This document shows positions 18,778 to 29,111 of a stretch of DNA of 64,000 nucleotides, in pieces. The position numbers and the translations under genes are program-made. Position 1 is the first letter of the stretch. The number at the start of each line of letters is the position of its first letter. This DNA comes from Methylobacterium sp. GTDB taxonomy: Bacteria; Pseudomonadota; Alphaproteobacteria; Rhizobiales; Beijerinckiaceae. The notes under the pieces were generated by a model. That model was not told the origin of the DNA, did no database searches, and saw only the letters and a list, made by a program, of their open reading frames with translations. The stretch spans positions 186,001-250,000 of the forward strand of contig PERO01000020.1 in the NCBI GenBank assembly GCA_002928875.1. The letters run 5' to 3'.

Positions 18778-21700
18778 TCACTCTGCGGCCTGCAACTGCC
18801 GCGCCTTTTCCATCTCGCGCAGCGCACGGCGATATTCCACCGGCATCACCTTCACGAATTTGGTGCGGAAATCCGCCCAATGGTCGAGAATGTGCTTCGC
18901 GCGGGCCGAGCCCGTATAGCGCAGATGGTTGGCGACGAGCTGATGAAGGCGCTCCTCATCGTGGCGCGACATGTCGCCCATGATGTCGATGCGGCCCTTG
19001 AACTCAAGATCGCCGCCATGGTGGTGGAGGCGCTGCATCAAATCCTCCTCCTCCTCGACAGGTTCGAGATCGACCATCGAGAGGTTGCAGCGCGAGCGGA
19101 AGGTGCCATCCTCGTCGAGCACATAGGCGACGCCGCCCGACATGCCCGCCGCGAAGTTGCGGCCCGTCTCGCCGATCACCACCACCACGCCGCCGGTCAT
19201 GTATTCGCAGCCATGGTCGCCCACGCCCTCGACCACCGCGATGGCGCCCGAGTTGCGCACGGCGAAGCGCTCGCCGGCCACGCCACGGAAGTAGCACTCG
19301 CCGGAAATCGCGCCATAGAGCACGGTGTTGCCGACAATGATCGAGTTCTCCGCGACGATCGCCGCATCCGGCGCGGGATGGATGATCAGCTTGCCGCCCG
19401 AGAGGCCCTTGCCGACATAATCGTTGGCCTCGCCGATCAGCTCCATCGTCACACCGGCCGCGACCCAGGCGCCGAAGCTCTGGCCCGCCGTGCCGCGCAG
19501 GGTGATGCGGATCGTGTCATCCGGCAGGCCGGCATGGCCATGGCGCTTCGCGACCTCGCCCGAGAGCATGGCACCCGCCGCCCTGTCCCGGCTGAAGATC
19601 TTCTCCTCGATCGCGACCGGCGCACCGCCCTCGATGGCCGACATGGCCTTCGCGATCAGCTTGCGATCGAGCACGTCGGCGATCGGATGGTTCTGCCGCT
19701 CGGCATGCTTCCGCGCCACCGTCGCCGGAACATCCGGGCGGGCGAAGAGCTTCGAGAAATCGAGTCCCTTCGCCTTCCAGTGGTCCACGCCGGCGCGTGT
19801 GTCGAGCAGGTCGGTGCGTCCCGTGATCTCCGTCAGCGAGCGGAAGCCCATGGAGGCGAGGATCTCGCGCACCTGCTCCGCCACGAAGAAGAAATAGTTG
19901 ATCACGTGCTCCGGCTGGCCCTTGAAGCGCTTGCGCAGAACGGGGTCCTGCGTCGCCACGCCCACCGGGCAGGTGTTGAGATGGCACTTGCGCATCATGA
20001 TGCAGCCCGCCGCGATGAGAGGCGCGGTCGAGAAGCCGAACTCGTCGGCGCCGAGCAGCGCGCCGATGATCACGTCGCGGCCCGTGCGCAAGCCGCCATC
20101 GACCTGCAAGGCCACGCGGCCGCGCAGGCGGTTCTTCACCAGAACCTGCTGCGTTTCGGCAAGGCCCATCTCCCAGGGCGAGCCGGCATGCTTGATGGAG
20201 GTGAGCGGGGACGCACCCGTGCCCCCCTCATAGCCCGAGATTGTGATGTGATCCGCGCGTGCCTTCGCAACGCCGGCCGCCACCGTGCCGACGCCGACTT
20301 CCGAGACGAGCTTCACCGAGACATCCGCCGCCGGGTTGACGTTCTTCAGGTCGAAGATCAGCTGCGCGAGATCCTCGATGGAATAGATGTCATGATGCGG
20401 CGGCGGCGAGATCAGGCCCACGCCCGGCGTCGAATGGCGCACCTTGGCGATGACGGCATCGACCTTGTGGCCGGGCAACTGGCCGCCCTCGCCGGGCTTC
20501 GCACCCTGCGCGACCTTGATCTGCATGACATCGGAATTCACGAGATATTCGGTCGTCACACCGAACCGGCCCGAGGCCACCTGCTTGATGGCCGAGCGGC
20601 GCGGGTTGGGCTTGCCGTTGGGCAGCAATTCGAAGCGCGCGGCTTCCTCGCCGCCCTCGCCCGTGTTGGACTTCGCGCCGATGGCGTTCATGGCCTTGGC
20701 GAGCGTCTCATGCGCCTCGCGGCTGATGGAGCCGAAGGACATGGCGCCCGTGGCGAAGCGCTTCACGATCTCGCTCGCGGTTTCCACCTCGTCGAGCGGC
20801 ACCGGATTGCGACCGGTCTCGCCCGCCTTCTTGATATGGAAGAGGCCGCGAATGGTCTGGTAGCGGTTTTCGACCTCGTCGATGCGCTTCGCATAGGCAT
20901 CATAGCGGTCGCGCGCATTCATGCGCACGGCATGCTGAAGGTCCGCGACGACCTCCGAGGACCAGATGTGATCCTCGCCGCGCTGGCGCTGGTTGTATTC
21001 GCCGCCGACATCCAGGAACTTCCGCAGCACGAGGCTGTTCGAGAACGCCTCGCGATGCCGCTGCACCGTCTCCTCGGCGATTTCCTCGAGGCCCACGCCC
21101 TCGATGGTGGTCGCCGTGCCGAAGAAGAACTGGTTCACGAAATCGCTGGAGAGGCCCACGGCATCGAAGATCTGCGCGCCGCAATAGGATTGATAGGTCG
21201 AGATGCCCATCTTGGACATCACCTTCAGCAGGCCCTTGCCCGTCGCCTTGATGAAGCGCTTGACGATCTCGTCCTCGTCCACCTCCTCCGGGATTTCCAT
21301 GTCCGCCTTCATGGCGATCAGGGTCTCGAAGGCGAGATAGGGGTTGATCGCCTCGGCGCCATAACCCGCGAGGCAGGCGAAATGGTGCACCTCGCGCGCT
21401 TCGCCCGTCTCGATCACGAGACCGACCGAGGTACGCAGGCCCTTGCGGATGAGGTGATGATGCACGGCCGCCGTGGCGAGCAGGGCCGGGATCGGGATGC
21501 GATCCGGTCCCACCATGCGATCCGACAGCACGATGATGTTGTAGCCGCCATGCACCGCCGCTTCCGCGCGATCGCACAAGAGCTTCACGGCATCGTCCAT
21601 GCCCTTCGTGCCGCGGCCCGCCGGGAAGGTGATGTCGAGCGTCTTGGTGTCGAAACGGTCCTCGAAATGGCCGATGCAGCGGATCTTCTCGAGATCGCCA

Positions 21701-23562
21701 TTGGTGAGGATCGGTTGGCGCACCTCGAGCCGCTTGCGGCGCGAATTGCCCTCGAGGTCGAAGATGTTGGGACGAGGCCCGATGAACGAGACGAGGCTCA
21801 TCACCAGTTCCTCGCGGATCGGGTCGATCGGCGGGTTCGTCACCTGCGCGAAGTTCTGCTTGAAATAGGTGTAGAGCAGCTTCGACTTGTCGGAGAGCAC
21901 GCTCGGCGGCGTATCCGTGCCCATCGAGCCCACCGCTTCCTGCCCGGTGATCGCCATGGGCGACATCAGCAGCTTCAGGTCTTCCTGCGTGTAGCCGAAG
22001 GCCTTCTGCCGGTCGAGCAGGCTCACATCGGTGCGGCTCGCCCGCGGCTCGACCGGGCGGAGGTCTTCCAGCACGATCTGGCTGCGCTTCAGCCATTCCT
22101 TGTAGGGGTTCGCCTGGGCGAGCTGCGCCTTCATCTCCTCGTCGGAGACGATGCGGCCTTCCATCAGGTCCACCAGCAGCATGCGACCGGGCTGCAGGCG
22201 CCACTTGGTCACGATCTCGCTTTCCGGGAAGGGCAGCACGCCCATCTCGGAGGCCATGACGACGAGGTCGTCCTTGGTCACGAAGTAACGCGCGGGGCGC
22301 AGGCCATTGCGATCGAGCGTCGCGCCGATCTGCCGCCCATCGGTGAAGGCGATCGCCGCCGGGCCGTCCCACGGCTCCATGAGAGCCGCGTGATACTCGT
22401 AGAAGGCGCGGCGCTCCTCGCTCATCAGCGGGTTGCCGGCCCAGGCCTCGGGGATGAGCATCATCACCGCATGGGCGAGGCTGTAGCCGCCGCGCACGAG
22501 GAATTCGAGCGCGTTGTCGAAGCAGGCCGTGTCCGACTGGCCCTCGTAGGAGATGGGCCAGAGCTTGCCGATTTCCGCGCCGAAGAGTTCACTGTCCACG
22601 CTCGCCTGCCGCGCGGCCATCCAGTTCAGGTTGCCGCGCAGGGTGTTGATCTCGCCGTTATGCGCGACCATGCGATAGGGATGGGCGAGCTGCCAGGTCG
22701 GGAAGGTGTTGGTGGAGAAGCGCTGATGCACGAGCGCCAGAGCGCTTTCCACGCGGGGGTCGTTCAGGTCCTTGAAATAACCGCCGAGCTGGTTCGCCAG
22801 CAGCATCCCCTTGTAGACAACCGTGCGGCAGGACACGGAGACCGGATAGACACCCGACTTCGAACGCTCGATGCCGCGATAGATGATGTTCGACACGACC
22901 TTGCGGAAGATGAAGAGCCGGCGCTCGAAATCCTCCTCGCTGGTCACATCCGCGCCACGGCCGATGAAGACCTGCCGGTGGAACGGCTCGGTCGGCAGCA
23001 CGCTCTCGCCGAGATCGGAATTGTCGACCGGCACGTCGCGCCAGCCGAGCACAACCTGCCCCTCGGCTTGAATCGTCTCCTCGATGACCTTCACCGCGCG
23101 GGCGCGCGCATCGTCCTCGCGCGGCAGGAAATACTGCCCCACGGCATAATGGCCGGGCTCGGGCAAGGTGAAGCCGAGCTTCGCGCATTCCTCCGCGAAG
23201 AAGCGGTGCGGGATCTGCAGCAGCATGCCGCAGCCATCGCCCGCCTTCGGATCGGCACCCACCGCGCCGCGATGGTCGAGATTGGCGAGGATCGACAGGC
23301 CGTGCCGGATGATGGTGTGGCTCTTGCGGTTCCTGATATCCGCCACGAAGCCGACGCCGCAGGAATCCTTCTCGTGGCGCGGATCATAAAGACCCTCGGC
23401 CGGGGGCAGGCCAGGATCGCGGACGAGCATGGTTTCCGTCGCGCCGGTGAGCGCGCGCGTCACAAGCGAACGCGCCGGCATGGCGCGCGATTTGGCGGCG
23501 CGCCGAGCCGCGCGCTCGTGCTTCAAGCCGTCCATCTCGTTGTCGCGCCTGGTCATAGCCAT
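18778..23562 (-). CDS. gltB: Glutamate synthase large subunit
   Basis: 1594 residues. It releases ammonia from glutamine and transfers it to 2-oxoglutarate. The N-terminal class-II amidotransferase begins at Cys68 ([11 protein letters not shown]) after a 67-residue leader expected to be removed. Next come the central domain, the FMN domain ([18 protein letters not shown]), the 3Fe-4S cysteines ([15 protein letters not shown]) and the C-terminal beta-helix of GxGxG repeats (about residues 1330-1570). GAGGAAAGG sits five bases before the ATG at 23562. The partner gltD lies downstream beyond the GIY-YIG unit. Confidence 0.97.
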   Translation of the reverse strand: MAMTRRDNEMDGLKHERAARRAAKSRAMPARSLVTRALTGATETMLVRDPGLPPAEGLYDPRHEKDSCGVGFVADIRNRKSHTIIRHGLSILANLDHRGAVGADPKAGDGCGMLLQIPHRFFAEECAKLGFTLPEPGHYAVGQYFLPREDDARARAVKVIEETIQAEGQVVLGWRDVPVDNSDLGESVLPTEPFHRQVFIGRGADVTSEEDFERRLFIFRKVVSNIIYRGIERSKSGVYPVSVSCRTVVYKGMLLANQLGGYFKDLNDPRVESALALVHQRFSTNTFPTWQLAHPYRMVAHNGEINTLRGNLNWMAARQASVDSELFGAEIGKLWPISYEGQSDTACFDNALEFLVRGGYSLAHAVMMLIPEAWAGNPLMSEERRAFYEYHAALMEPWDGPAAIAFTDGRQIGATLDRNGLRPARYFVTKDDLVVMASEMGVLPFPESEIVTKWRLQPGRMLLVDLMEGRIVSDEEMKAQLAQANPYKEWLKRSQIVLEDLRPVEPRASRTDVSLLDRQKAFGYTQEDLKLLMSPMAITGQEAVGSMGTDTPPSVLSDKSKLLYTYFKQNFAQVTNPPIDPIREELVMSLVSFIGPRPNIFDLEGNSRRKRLEVRQPILTNGDLEKIRCIGHFEDRFDTKTLDITFPAGRGTKGMDDAVKLLCDRAEAAVHGGYNIIVLSDRMVGPDRIPIPALLATAAVHHHLIRKGLRTSVGLVIETGEAREVHHFACLAGYGAEAINPYLAFETLIAMKADMEIPEEVDEDEIVKRFIKATGKGLLKVMSKMGISTYQSYCGAQIFDAVGLSSDFVNQFFFGTATTIEGVGLEEIAEETVQRHREAFSNSLVLRKFLDVGGEYNQRQRGEDHIWSSEVVADLQHAVRMNARDRYDAYAKRIDEVENRYQTIRGLFHIKKAGETGRNPVPLDEVETASEIVKRFATGAMSFGSISREAHETLAKAMNAIGAKSNTGEGGEEAARFELLPNGKPNPRRSAIKQVASGRFGVTTEYLVNSDVMQIKVAQGAKPGEGGQLPGHKVDAVIAKVRHSTPGVGLISPPPHHDIYSIEDLAQLIFDLKNVNPAADVSVKLVSEVGVGTVAAGVAKARADHITISGYEGGTGASPLTSIKHAGSPWEMGLAETQQVLVKNRLRGRVALQVDGGLRTGRDVIIGALLGADEFGFSTAPLIAAGCIMMRKCHLNTCPVGVATQDPVLRKRFKGQPEHVINYFFFVAEQVREILASMGFRSLTEITGRTDLLDTRAGVDHWKAKGLDFSKLFARPDVPATVARKHAERQNHPIADVLDRKLIAKAMSAIEGGAPVAIEEKIFSRDRAAGAMLSGEVAKRHGHAGLPDDTIRITLRGTAGQSFGAWVAAGVTMELIGEANDYVGKGLSGGKLIIHPAPDAAIVAENSIIVGNTVLYGAISGECYFRGVAGERFAVRNSGAIAVVEGVGDHGCEYMTGGVVVVIGETGRNFAAGMSGGVAYVLDEDGTFRSRCNLSMVDLEPVEEEEDLMQRLHHHGGDLEFKGRIDIMGDMSRHDEERLHQLVANHLRYTGSARAKHILDHWADFRTKFVKVMPVEYRRALREMEKARQLQAAE

Positions 23563-24020
23563 GCCCTTTCCTCATCTGTGGGCGGGAAATGCCCCGGCCC
23601 GATGTCGTTTTTCGATTGCCGCTCGATTCCGGATCGGAACCGGGGGCAAGAAAGCCGGCCGGCGGCAGAACAATCCCCTGGCCGGAGAACCCGGACAAGG
23701 TGAACGATCCGTCGACGGTCGGCTTGGTAGGTCAGCAACGCTGTCCTATTCCGTCGTGGACCTATACAGAATTGGCGCGCGGGCACAAGAGCCGCAACCC
23801 GCAAAATTTCGGTTTTTATTGCCACCCTTTCGATTTTTTTCGCAATTAAATTGCTCACAACCCCGATCATCGGCACTGAAGATTGCGATTGCCGCGTTTT
23901 CGCCGTGCAGGCCCGGCGCGGTCTGGACAAAGGTTGATGCGCGGGCTTGCGAGGTTAACGCCCCCCACCTAGCATTCCATATGGGAGCGCTTCGGCGCTC
24001 GGCGAGGGTGTACCGTTTTC
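23563..24020. other. Divergent intergenic region between gltB and the threonine aldolase gene
   Basis: 458 bases without a convincing gene. It holds a candidate gltB promoter (23761-23788), an AT-rich stretch near 23805-23870, and a small hairpin with a TTCG loop (GAGCGC TTCG GCGCTC, 23985-24000) shortly before the aldolase gene. I see no riboswitch or tRNA in it. Confidence 0.6.
23761..23788 (-). promoter_or_regulatory. Candidate sigma-70 promoter of gltB
   Basis: On the minus strand TTGTGC (23788-23783) is followed after 16 bases by TATAGG (23766-23761). Transcription would start about 190 bases before the gltB ATG. This rests on a consensus match only. Confidence 0.4.
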
Positions 24021-25103
24021 ATGATCTTCCAAAGCGACAATGTGGTGGGCGCGAGCGCGAAAGTGCTCGACGCCATCGTGCGTGCGAATGCCGGAACGGC
24101 CGGTTCCTACGGTGCCGACCCCTGGAGCCAGCGTTTCGAGCAGGCTCTTATGCAATTTTTCGATTGCCCTCTGGAGGTCTTCCTGGTGGCCACCGGAACG
24201 GCCGCGAATGCGCTCGCCGCAAGCACGATCTGCCCGCCCTGGGGCACGCTGCTGACCCATGCCGAAAGCCATGTGATGGACGACGAATGCGGCGCGCCCG
24301 AATTCTACATGGGCGGGGCGAAGCTCGTGGGCCTGCCCGGCATCGGCGGGAAGATCACGCCCGAGACGCTCGACGCCCATGTCGCGGCGGAACCGGGCGG
24401 CGTGCGCCGGCCGCCGCTGAAAGGCCTTTCCATCGCGCAAGGCACGGAATTCGGCCTCGTCTACACGCCAAACGAACTGAAGGCGCTGACCGCCGCCGCG
24501 CGCCGGCATGGCCTCAAGGTGCATATGGATGGAGCGCGCTTCGCCAATGCGCTGGTCTCGCTCGGCTGCACACCGGCCGAGATGACCTGGAAATCCGGCA
24601 TCGACGTGCTCTCGCTGGGCGGAACCAAGAATGGCTGCCTGATGGCGGAGGCGGTCGTGTTCTTCGATCGCAGCCTCGCGGAGGATTTCCGCTTCCGCCG
24701 CAAGCGCACGGGACAGACGCTCTCGAAGCAGCGGCTGATCGGCGCGCAGTTCGAAGCCTGGCTCGAGGGCGACCACTGGCGCGACCTGGCGAGCCACGCC
24801 AACGGCATGGCGCGGCGGCTGGCCGAGGGCCTCGCGGCGGTGCCCGGCCTGCGCCTCGCCTGGCCGTGCGAGATCAACGAGGTCTTTCCGGTCATGCCGC
24901 AGGCGCTGATGGACCATCTGATCGAGCAGGGCGCGCGCTTCTACGACTGGACGGACCTGTCGATGAACCCGGCCGATCGGCCCGGACCGGATGGGGTGGT
25001 CGCGCGGCTGGTTACGTCGTTTCTCACGACGGCGGACGAGGTCGACCGTATGGTCGCGCTCTCCCGCGATTTTATGACACAAAGGCGTGATGCGGCCGAG
25101 TAG
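24021..25103 (+). CDS. Low-specificity L-threonine aldolase-like PLP enzyme
   Basis: 360 residues of the beta-eliminating lyase fold (type I PLP). It is expected to cleave L-threonine or allo-threonine to glycine and acetaldehyde. Motifs are the start FQSDNVVGASAKVLDAI, TGTAANALA, HMDGARFANALVSLG, and the PLP lysine in DVLSLGGTKNGC. It is divergent from gltB and cytoplasmic. The family could also include related beta-hydroxy amino-acid aldolases. Confidence 0.92.
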   Translation: MIFQSDNVVGASAKVLDAIVRANAGTAGSYGADPWSQRFEQALMQFFDCPLEVFLVATGTAANALAASTICPPWGTLLTHAESHVMDDECGAPEFYMGGAKLVGLPGIGGKITPETLDAHVAAEPGGVRRPPLKGLSIAQGTEFGLVYTPNELKALTAAARRHGLKVHMDGARFANALVSLGCTPAEMTWKSGIDVLSLGGTKNGCLMAEAVVFFDRSLAEDFRFRRKRTGQTLSKQRLIGAQFEAWLEGDHWRDLASHANGMARRLAEGLAAVPGLRLAWPCEINEVFPVMPQALMDHLIEQGARFYDWTDLSMNPADRPGPDGVVARLVTSFLTTADEVDRMVALSRDFMTQRRDAAE

Positions 25104-25209
25104 TCGTGCGAATTCCTTGTTTTCGCCGAATTGCGCGGCTCTTTTCGCGATCCGTTAAGTTTCGTTCACCATGATGGCGCGCGAAACGGCCGATCCGGAG
25201 AATCCCACG

Positions 25210-25866
25210 ATGTCCGCCTTCCGCCTTCCCCTGCCTCGCGCGCTTGGCGCAGTCGCGCTCGCAGCCGGCACGTTTCTCGCCGCCGGCGGCGCGCAGGCGC
25301 AGGTCTTCTTCGAAACCTGGAGCGAGCGCTTCACGGTGCCGCTCTACGAACCCGCGCCCCGCTACCGCAGCTATCGCGTGGAGCGCGAGCGGCGCTTGCA
25401 TCCGTCCCTGATCATCGACGAACTCGAGGATCGCGGCTTCCGCAACCTCGTCGTGGTGGCGCGCCAGCCCGATGTCTACGTGATAGAGGGCGTGAGCCCC
25501 CGCACGGGCCGGGTGCGTCTCGTTGTCGATGCGTTTGATGGCGAAATCCTGCAGCGCGACGCCATCCGCCGCTCCGAGGCGGGCGTGGTCGGCGAGGATC
25601 GCGAGCCGACCGTCTCGACGCTTCCCGCATCGCCCTCGCGAATCGCAGTCCTGCCGACACCGCCGGTGCGGCGCGCGCCGGCGGTCACCGAGCCGGTTGC
25701 ACCGAAAGCCGAGGCTCCCGCCGTCGAGCCGCCGAAAGTCGCGGGGCCTCTGCCTGCGCCCGTCGCAGCACCCCAGCGCCCGGCGGCGCCGGCCCTGCCC
25801 GCGACGCGGCCACCGAGCGCCGACTGGAACCCGATCAATTCCGTGCCGGTTGCGCCGCTGCTCTGA
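25210..25866 (+). CDS. Secreted protein with Pro/Ala-rich C-terminus, function unknown
   Basis: 218 residues. The signal peptide MSAFRLPLPRALGAVALAAG... ends near GGAQAQ (about residue 35). A small folded segment follows (about residues 60-115, IIDELEDRGFRNLVVVARQPDVYVIEG... and LVVDAFDGEIL) with the rhythm of a PepSY-like domain, then about 100 residues of Ala/Pro-rich linker. The ATG at 25210 with CGGAGA upstream is chosen over an earlier ATG. It is probably periplasmic. The PepSY resemblance is only suggestive. Confidence 0.75.
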   Translation: MSAFRLPLPRALGAVALAAGTFLAAGGAQAQVFFETWSERFTVPLYEPAPRYRSYRVERERRLHPSLIIDELEDRGFRNLVVVARQPDVYVIEGVSPRTGRVRLVVDAFDGEILQRDAIRRSEAGVVGEDREPTVSTLPASPSRIAVLPTPPVRRAPAVTEPVAPKAEAPAVEPPKVAGPLPAPVAAPQRPAAPALPATRPPSADWNPINSVPVAPLL

Positions 25867-25894
25867 GCGGCTTCAACCCCGATCGGACAGCAAA

Positions 25895-25925
25895 AAGGGG
25901 CGCTTGCGGCGCCCCTTCGTTTTTC
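25895..25925. terminator. Bidirectional terminator
   Basis: Stem AAGGGGCGC / GCGCCCCTT, with a T-run downstream on the plus strand (CGTTTTT) and another on the minus strand (TTTTT). It lies between the convergent ends of the secreted-protein gene and hsp20 and can serve both. Confidence 0.85.
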
Positions 25926-25967
25926 ACGAATGTCTGGCTGGTCTCGAAGCCGCAGTTCCGTGTCCCG

Positions 25968-26426
25968 TCACGCCGCGAGCTGGGGGGCCGCATCGCGCGG
26001 GGCGTGGATCGGAACCTGCCGGGGCTTCTTCGCCTCGGGGATCTCGCGCACGAGATCGACATGCAGCAGGCCGTGCTCGAGGCGGGCGCCGGTCACCGTG
26101 ACGTGATCCGCCAGGCGGAAGCGGCGCTCGAACTGGCGGGCGGCGATGCCCTGGAACAGGAATTCCCGCTCGGCCTTGTTCTCTTCGCTGGCCTTCTCGC
26201 CACGGATGACGAGCCAGTTTTCCTTGGTCTCGATCGAGAGATCGGCCTCGGTGAAGCCGGCCACCGCGAGGCTGATCCGGTAGCCGTCCTCGGAGACCTT
26301 CTCGATGTTGTAGGGGGGGTAGCTCGCATTCCCGGCTTCGCCATTCTCGATCTGGTTGATCAGAGAGAACAGGCGATCGAAGCCCACGGTGGAACGGTAG
26401 AGCGGGGCAAGATCAAACGTACGCAT
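25968..26426 (-). CDS. Hsp20/alpha-crystallin small heat-shock protein
   Basis: 152 residues, an ATP-independent holdase of the IbpA class. It starts MRTFDLAPLYRSTVGFDRLF, the IbpA-type N-terminus. The alpha-crystallin domain (about residues 35-130) contains YNIEKVSEDGYRISLAVAGF and FQRRFRLADHV-like FERRFRLADHVTV, and the tail carries the IPI-type motif (VPIHAP). AAGGAGG lies just before the ATG at 26426. The gene has a heat-shock promoter and an RNA-thermometer-like leader. Confidence 0.94.
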   Translation of the reverse strand: MRTFDLAPLYRSTVGFDRLFSLINQIENGEAGNASYPPYNIEKVSEDGYRISLAVAGFTEADLSIETKENWLVIRGEKASEENKAEREFLFQGIAARQFERRFRLADHVTVTGARLEHGLLHVDLVREIPEAKKPRQVPIHAPRDAAPQLAA

Positions 26427-26516
26427 GGCATATCCTCCTTGTGAAGCGACACGCGATTTCCGGTCCGCCATCTGGCCGGACCGTTCGGTCCGTGCAGCCA
26501 TCATGGCCTGCACGAT
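26427..26516 (-). promoter_or_regulatory. ROSE-like RNA thermometer in the hsp20 leader
   Basis: The leader of about 90 bases folds into successive hairpins: GCAGGCC/GGCTGC (26511-26494), a perfect CGGACCG/CGGTCCG (26492-26477), and a last weak hairpin in which TCGCT (26449-26445) faces the ribosome-binding site AGGAGG (26439-26434). TCGCT fits the UYGCU motif that defines ROSE elements, whose non-canonical pairing hides the binding site until the temperature rises. ROSE leaders are known from rhizobial small heat-shock genes. Folding was done by eye. Confidence 0.75.
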
Positions 26517-26521
26517 CCTCG

Positions 26522-26550
26522 AATTGGGAAGTCGTTTTGCGGCTTTCAAG
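26522..26550 (-). promoter_or_regulatory. Sigma-32 (RpoH) type heat-shock promoter of hsp20
   Basis: On the minus strand CTTGAAA (26550-26544) and CCCAATT (26528-26522) are separated by 15 bases, matching the sigma-32 consensus (CTTGAAA, 13-17 bases, CCCCATnT) at nearly all positions. Transcription would start near 26515 and give the ROSE-like leader. Confidence 0.75.
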
Positions 26551-26636
26551 ACCGGCGCTCGCGTTTTTCAGCGATGAACGCGAGATGAACGGGGAAGCGT
26601 GCACCGGTTCAGGCACAGGGCCCTAGAAGGGGCATC

Positions 26637-27002
26637 ATGCCCCATGTCACCGTTCTCGAATCATCCTCCCTCCTGCCCCGCTGGCGCCGCCGCCCCGGTT
26701 TCTGGCTGGGCGTCTCGCTCGCCGGCGCGTTGCTGCTCGCCGGCACGGGCGCGCTGCTTGCGACCGGCCTCATAGCCGAGGCATCGGATACGGCGCGCCG
26801 CATCGTGCCGGAACGCGCGCCCCCCGTCGCGACCGGGGAGGTGGCTCCCCTGCACCTGCCGGGATTCCAGCGGCGCGGGAACCTGCTGACCGGGCACCTG
26901 ACCACCGAGGATGGCCGCCGCCTTCACCTCGTGATCGATGCGCGATCGAACACCATCATCGGCGCCAAGCTTGTGGAGCTTCCGGCCCCGGCCACACGCT
27001 GA
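26637..27002 (+). CDS. Single-pass membrane protein, function unknown
   Basis: 121 residues. A basic N-terminal tail precedes one membrane helix (about residues 23-45, WLGVSLAGALLLAGTGALLATGL), and a periplasmic domain of about 70 residues ends in DGRRLHLVIDARSNTIIGAKLVE, which has the look of a single PepSY-like unit. AGAAGGGG lies just before the ATG. It is divergent from hsp20. No family assignment is made. Confidence 0.7.
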   Translation: MPHVTVLESSSLLPRWRRRPGFWLGVSLAGALLLAGTGALLATGLIAEASDTARRIVPERAPPVATGEVAPLHLPGFQRRGNLLTGHLTTEDGRRLHLVIDARSNTIIGAKLVELPAPATR

Positions 27003-27075
27003 GGCTTGCCCGCCGATGCCGAATGGCGGCACAGTGACGACGCGGCGAAAGGCCGTGCGTTCGCCGGACAATTCC

Positions 27076-28080
27076 ATGCCTGACCTGTTGCCGATGCCGG
27101 CCGCGCTTTCCGAGCCGCCGGATGGCCTGCCCTTCCCGCCCCACGCGGTTGTTCCGATCGTCACGCGCGACGGTTACCGGCTGCGCGCGGCCGTGTTTCG
27201 GCCAGCCGGCGACGGGATGGGCAAGGGCACGGTGCTGCTGCTGCAGGGCCGGGCCGAGTTCATGGAGAAATACCGCGAGGTCTTCGGCGAATTGCTGGAG
27301 CGGGGCTTCACCGTGGTGAGTTTCGACTGGCGGGGTCAGGGCGGTTCCGAACGCCTGCTGCGCAGGGGCCTTGCGGGCCATGTCGAGGATTTCGACGATT
27401 ATCAGCTCGATCTCGAGGCCGTGATCGGCGAGATGCGGGCGCGTGGCCTGCCCGAGCCCTGGTCGATGCTCGCCCATTCGACGGGCGGCTGCATCGGCCT
27501 TCACCACATCGCGCGCGGGGCGTCGCCGTTCCGACGGGCGGTGCTGACCGCGCCGCTCATCGGTATTGCCGGACCGGGCGGCGGGCTCGCCGGGCAGTTG
27601 CTGTCGCGTGTGTGCTCGGCGCTCGGCTTCGCCACGCGGCGTATCCCCTTCGGCACCGACATGCCGCGCACGCAAGGCCCCTTCGAGGACAATCCCTTCA
27701 CGCGCGACCGGGCCCGCTACGCGACGATGCGCGGCTGGCTCGAAAGGCATCCGCATCTCGGCATCGGCGACCCGACCATCGGCTGGGTGGCCGCCGCCTT
27801 TCACGCGCTCGACCGCTTCGAGGCGGATGATTTCGGCCAGCGCGCGCGCACGCCCGTGCTGATGCTGCTCGCCGGCGCGGATATGGTGGTGAAAACCGCG
27901 ATGGCCGAGCGCCTGGCCCTCCGGTTCCGGGGTGCGACCGCGCTGGTTCTGCCCGGCGCGCGACACGAGATCCTGATGGAGACGGACGAGACCCGCGCCC
28001 TGTTCTGGGCGGCGTTCGATGCTTTCGTGCCCGGCGAGGAAATCCGTTCCGATCGGGAAGAGACAGTCGAAGGCGCCTAG
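27076..28080 (+). CDS. Alpha/beta hydrolase (lysophospholipase-like)
   Basis: 334 residues from the ATG at 27076; ATGs further upstream (such as 27016) would add an unconserved leader, and the start is uncertain. The alpha/beta fold shows the nucleophile elbow AHSTGG (Ser near residue 141), the preceding FDWRGQGGSERLL loop, an acid in LAGADMVVK and the catalytic His in PGARHEIL. This pattern is that of the PldB/monoglyceride-lipase group that cleaves lysophospholipids or monoacylglycerols. The true substrate is unknown. No signal peptide is seen, so it is probably cytoplasmic. Confidence 0.85.
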   Translation: MPDLLPMPAALSEPPDGLPFPPHAVVPIVTRDGYRLRAAVFRPAGDGMGKGTVLLLQGRAEFMEKYREVFGELLERGFTVVSFDWRGQGGSERLLRRGLAGHVEDFDDYQLDLEAVIGEMRARGLPEPWSMLAHSTGGCIGLHHIARGASPFRRAVLTAPLIGIAGPGGGLAGQLLSRVCSALGFATRRIPFGTDMPRTQGPFEDNPFTRDRARYATMRGWLERHPHLGIGDPTIGWVAAAFHALDRFEADDFGQRARTPVLMLLAGADMVVKTAMAERLALRFRGATALVLPGARHEILMETDETRALFWAAFDAFVPGEEIRSDREETVEGA

Positions 28081-28102
28081 GCCTGCAACCGGGATTCTGG
28101 CG

Positions 28103-28894
28103 TCAGGCCCGGCCGAGATGGGCGAGTGCCGCGGCATGCAGCGCCGGCGAGCCCGCCGCGACGATCCGCCCGCCCTCGCGGGCCGGCTGGCCGTCCCAGG
28201 TGGTGACGACGCCCCCGGCCCCCTCGATGATCGGGATCAGCGCCACGATGTCGTAGGGCTGGAGGCCCGCCTCGATCACCAGATCGACCTGCCCCGCCGC
28301 CAGCATGGCATAGGCATAGCAATCCGTGCCGTAGCGCGTCAGGCGGACGGCTTTCTCGACCGCCTCGTAGGCCGGGCGCTCCGATCCGGCGAACAGCCTC
28401 GGATCGGTCGTCATCAGCGTGGCATCGGCGAGGGTCTCGCATCCGCGCACCCGCAGTTCGCGCGTGCCCCGCGGGCCCTTCACCCAGGCCTTGGCGCCAT
28501 CGCCGAGGAACATCTCGCCGGTATAGGGCTGGTGCATCACGCCCAGAACCGGGCGGTTGTGGCGCATCAGCCCGATCAGCGTGCCCCAGACCGGCAGACC
28601 GCACAGGAAGGCGCGCGTGCCGTCGATCGGGTCGATCACCCAGACATGCTCGGCATCGAGCCGCTCATCGGCGAATTCCTCGCCCAGAATGCCATGCGAG
28701 GGGAAAGTCTCGAGAATGCGCCGGCGGATCACGGTTTCCGCCGCGCGGTCCGCCTCGGTCACGGGATCGAAGACGGTGCCCGTCGCGCGGCCCTTGTCCT
28801 GCACCGAGAGGGTGGTGCGGAAGAAGGGCAGGATGGCCTCGCCCGATTGGCGCGCAAGCGTTTCGATGAAGGCGGTGAGATCCACAGGGCGCAT
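28103..28894 (-). CDS. hisN: Histidinol-phosphatase of the inositol monophosphatase family
   Basis: 263 residues. The metal-binding motifs of the family are present: GEEF (Glu near residue 68), DPIDGTRAF (near 85-93) and the late Asp region (LQPYDIVALIPIIEGAGG). The wording DPIDGTRAFLCGLPVWGTLIGL is typical of the HisN branch, which replaces the HAD-type HisB phosphatase in many alphaproteobacteria, rather than SuhB (a true SuhB is at 62.5 kb). It would make histidinol in histidine synthesis. The ATG at 28894 starts at the conserved region. Confidence 0.82.
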   Translation of the reverse strand: MRPVDLTAFIETLARQSGEAILPFFRTTLSVQDKGRATGTVFDPVTEADRAAETVIRRRILETFPSHGILGEEFADERLDAEHVWVIDPIDGTRAFLCGLPVWGTLIGLMRHNRPVLGVMHQPYTGEMFLGDGAKAWVKGPRGTRELRVRGCETLADATLMTTDPRLFAGSERPAYEAVEKAVRLTRYGTDCYAYAMLAAGQVDLVIEAGLQPYDIVALIPIIEGAGGVVTTWDGQPAREGGRIVAAGSPALHAAALAHLGRA

Positions 28895-29076
28895 GGTGAA
28901 CTCGTGCAGCGAACTCTTGAAACGAACTCTTGGGGCAAACTCTCGAGGCGAAGTGCGGGGCCTTTCCGCGAATCGCGGATGCCGCCGCACAGCCTTGGCA
29001 GAGCCTGCACAAAAAACGAAGGCCGCGCCCGCAAGGTTGCGAACACGGCCAGGTGAAGTTCCCTTGCCGGGAACCC

Positions 29077-29105
29077 TTGTATTTTTTTGCAGTGCAATAT
29101 ATAAA
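29077..29105 (+). promoter_or_regulatory. Sigma-70 promoter of the small RNA
   Basis: TTGTAT (29077-29082), 17 bases, TATAAA (29100-29105). It lies in an AT-rich island with no gene for more than 260 bases downstream, and points at the terminator at 29171. Confidence 0.7.
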
Positions 29106-29111
29106 GAGATT

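Noticed and set aside
18880-23703. A 1607-codon open frame on the plus strand opposite gltB
   Set aside because: It is the antisense shadow of gltB. High GC keeps the opposite frame free of stops, and its product is a His/Arg/Asp-rich sequence without any domain.
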